Assembly (NCBI RefSeq): GCF_017377395.1
Contig: NZ_CP061800.1
Location: forward strand, 6,903,633 to 6,967,632
DNA length: 64,000 nt
Direction of reading: 5' to 3'
Source of the DNA: Desulfonema magnum
Lineage (GTDB): Bacteria; Desulfobacterota; Desulfobacteria; Desulfobacterales; 4be13
The first letter of the stretch is position 1, and each line of letters starts with the position of its first letter. A program made the translations under genes and the position numbers. Below, piece by piece: positions 63,202 through 64,000 of this stretch. The notes under the pieces are model-generated. The model made no database searches. It saw nothing but the letters and a program-made list of their open reading frames with translations, and was not told the origin of the DNA.

Positions 63202-63220
63202 CCAGCAGATCAAAAACGCC
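63202..63220. repeat. Single inverted end of the cagcagatcgaaaag family
   Basis: ccagcagatcaaaaacgcc without a visible partner in the next 300 bp. Confidence 0.5.
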
Positions 63221-63257
63221 AAACCGTTTTTGTTCCCAAACCGGAGTTTAAGAACGA

Positions 63258-63367
63258 GGTCAAAACACTTAACACCTAACACCTGACACCTGACACCTAA
63301 CACCTGACACCTGACACCTGACACCTGACACCCAACACCTGACACCTAACACCTAACACCTGACACC
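63258..63367. repeat. Heptanucleotide array (cacctga/cacctaa)n
   Basis: About 15 units of cacctga or cacctaa, the complement of the ttaggtg heptamer near the MCP and cheW genes. Ends 25 bp before the lipoprotein start. Confidence 0.85.
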
Positions 63368-63391
63368 TCTTTTTTAAGAAAGAAAATCATA

Positions 63392-64000
63392 ATGAGATAT
63401 TTATTAAAAAACCTGTTTGTCCTGCTGGTTGGCACTCTTATCATTTTCGGATGTTCCGGCGGTCTTGAAGAAGTCTCTGTGGAAGATAAGGACATATCGC
63501 TCCGGTTGGTAAACGAGGCAGGAGAAGATATTCGTAAAATCAGTGCCGAGTCTCCGGGACGGCTGACGGCGAGTCTTAAAAAAGCAGACGGAACTCCGGT
63601 TTCCGGTGAGGTGATTCAGTTCAGCACCACAGCAGGATATATTCAACCTGCCATTGCCGCTGCTGTGACAGATGACAAAGGAGAAGCAATGGTTCACCTG
63701 CTCGCGGGAGCTGTCCCGGGACAGGGAGAAGCCACTGCAAGTTTCGGAGAATACTCGGCAGCCCTGGATTTTACCACTGACGGCGATATGGATATTGCTA
63801 TTGATATCCGGTTAGAGAGCAAAGAAACCCGCGCGGCCACAGATAAAATCAGCACCACCTCTCCGGGTCGTCTGGTGGCAACCCTTACTTACGGGCCTGA
63901 AAAAAATCCCATGGCGGATCAGATGATCACTTTTACGACAACACTGGGAACGGTTCATCCCCAGACCGGCACCGCACTGACAGATGCCAATGGTCAGGCA
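63392..64000 (+). CDS. Lipoprotein with Ig-like (invasin/Big_1-type) repeats, partial
   Basis: 203 residues to the window edge, still open. MRYLLKNLFVLLVGTLIIFG then C, a lipoprotein signal with Cys22, is followed by SGGLEEVSVEDKD. Two tandem modules begin near 45 and 150: ISAESPGRLTASLKKADGTP and ISTTSPGRLVATLTYGPEKN, each leading to a GEVIQFSTTAGYI / DQMITFTTTLGTV strand and TD-x-x-G-x-A, the pattern of bacterial Ig-like group 1 domains. Such proteins are surface-exposed and adhesive or structural. The start follows a heptamer array with a weak purine-rich site. Confidence 0.8.
   Translation, partial: MRYLLKNLFVLLVGTLIIFGCSGGLEEVSVEDKDISLRLVNEAGEDIRKISAESPGRLTASLKKADGTPVSGEVIQFSTTAGYIQPAIAAAVTDDKGEAMVHLLAGAVPGQGEATASFGEYSAALDFTTDGDMDIAIDIRLESKETRAATDKISTTSPGRLVATLTYGPEKNPMADQMITFTTTLGTVHPQTGTALTDANGQA

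Overview
The window reads like a piece of a large, repeat-rich genome of a sulfate-reducing Desulfobacterota bacterium, most like the Desulfonema / multicellular Desulfobacteraceae type. This is an inference from gene content: a three-gene split glutamate synthase with ferredoxin domains, a MamK-like actin, two PilT-type ATPases beside chemotaxis genes, apparent selenocysteine use, and very many intergenic palindromic and tandem repeats. I see no rRNA, tRNA or CRISPR array.

Positions 1185-22762 form one minus-strand block of about 21 kb. In transcription order it holds a FecB-type binding protein, a FecCD permease and its ATPase, a TrmO/TsaA-like protein, a broken DUF4198 gene, a TonB-dependent receptor, a small Cys-rich membrane protein, an exported tetrapyrrole-methylase-like protein, a second TonB receptor, a secreted propeller-like protein, a tandem exported tetrapyrrole methylase, two DUF4198 proteins, two more exported tetrapyrrole methylases and two PchR/AraC-type regulators. 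Both TonB receptors are interrupted at the equivalent place by an in-frame TGA. Each TGA has a Cys two or three codons before it and, 12-13 nt after it, a hairpin with GGU in its loop, as in the E. coli fdhF SECIS. I interpret both as selenocysteine-containing outer-membrane receptors. With four exported proteins of a normally cytoplasmic SAM-dependent family, this is the strongest candidate for an undescribed system: uptake or handling of a tetrapyrrole or metal complex at the cell surface and in the periplasm.

Positions 23.4-29.8 kb carry a decayed Bro-N phage-type gene, aconitase, proC and repeats. From 29.8 to 36.4 kb a YggT gene and two pilT-like genes are followed by a zinc-ribbon/receiver-like protein and a 48-residue protein; an AT-rich restriction-modification pair with a frameshifted endonuclease lies between the two pilT genes. 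From 36.5 to 47.6 kb come a metallo-beta-lactamase hydrolase, coaX and a chemosensory set (MCP, CheW, CheY, HAMP protein, CheA), perhaps controlling gliding or twitching. From 47.8 to 59.3 kb lie a LysR regulator, a double carboxymuconolactone-decarboxylase protein, a second metallo-beta-lactamase protein, a MamK-like actin, a NYN-domain protein and the split glutamate synthase. The end holds a DUF29 protein, an intact ISKra4-like insertion sequence with a 9-bp target duplication inside a short tandem repeat, and the start of a lipoprotein with Ig-like repeats.

The intergenic DNA is unusually structured: at least four families of elements with inverted ends, several tandem arrays (126, 107, 100, 77, 67 and 31 bp units), and heptanucleotide arrays of three different sequences. 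Several elements have cut into genes or supply new gene ends.
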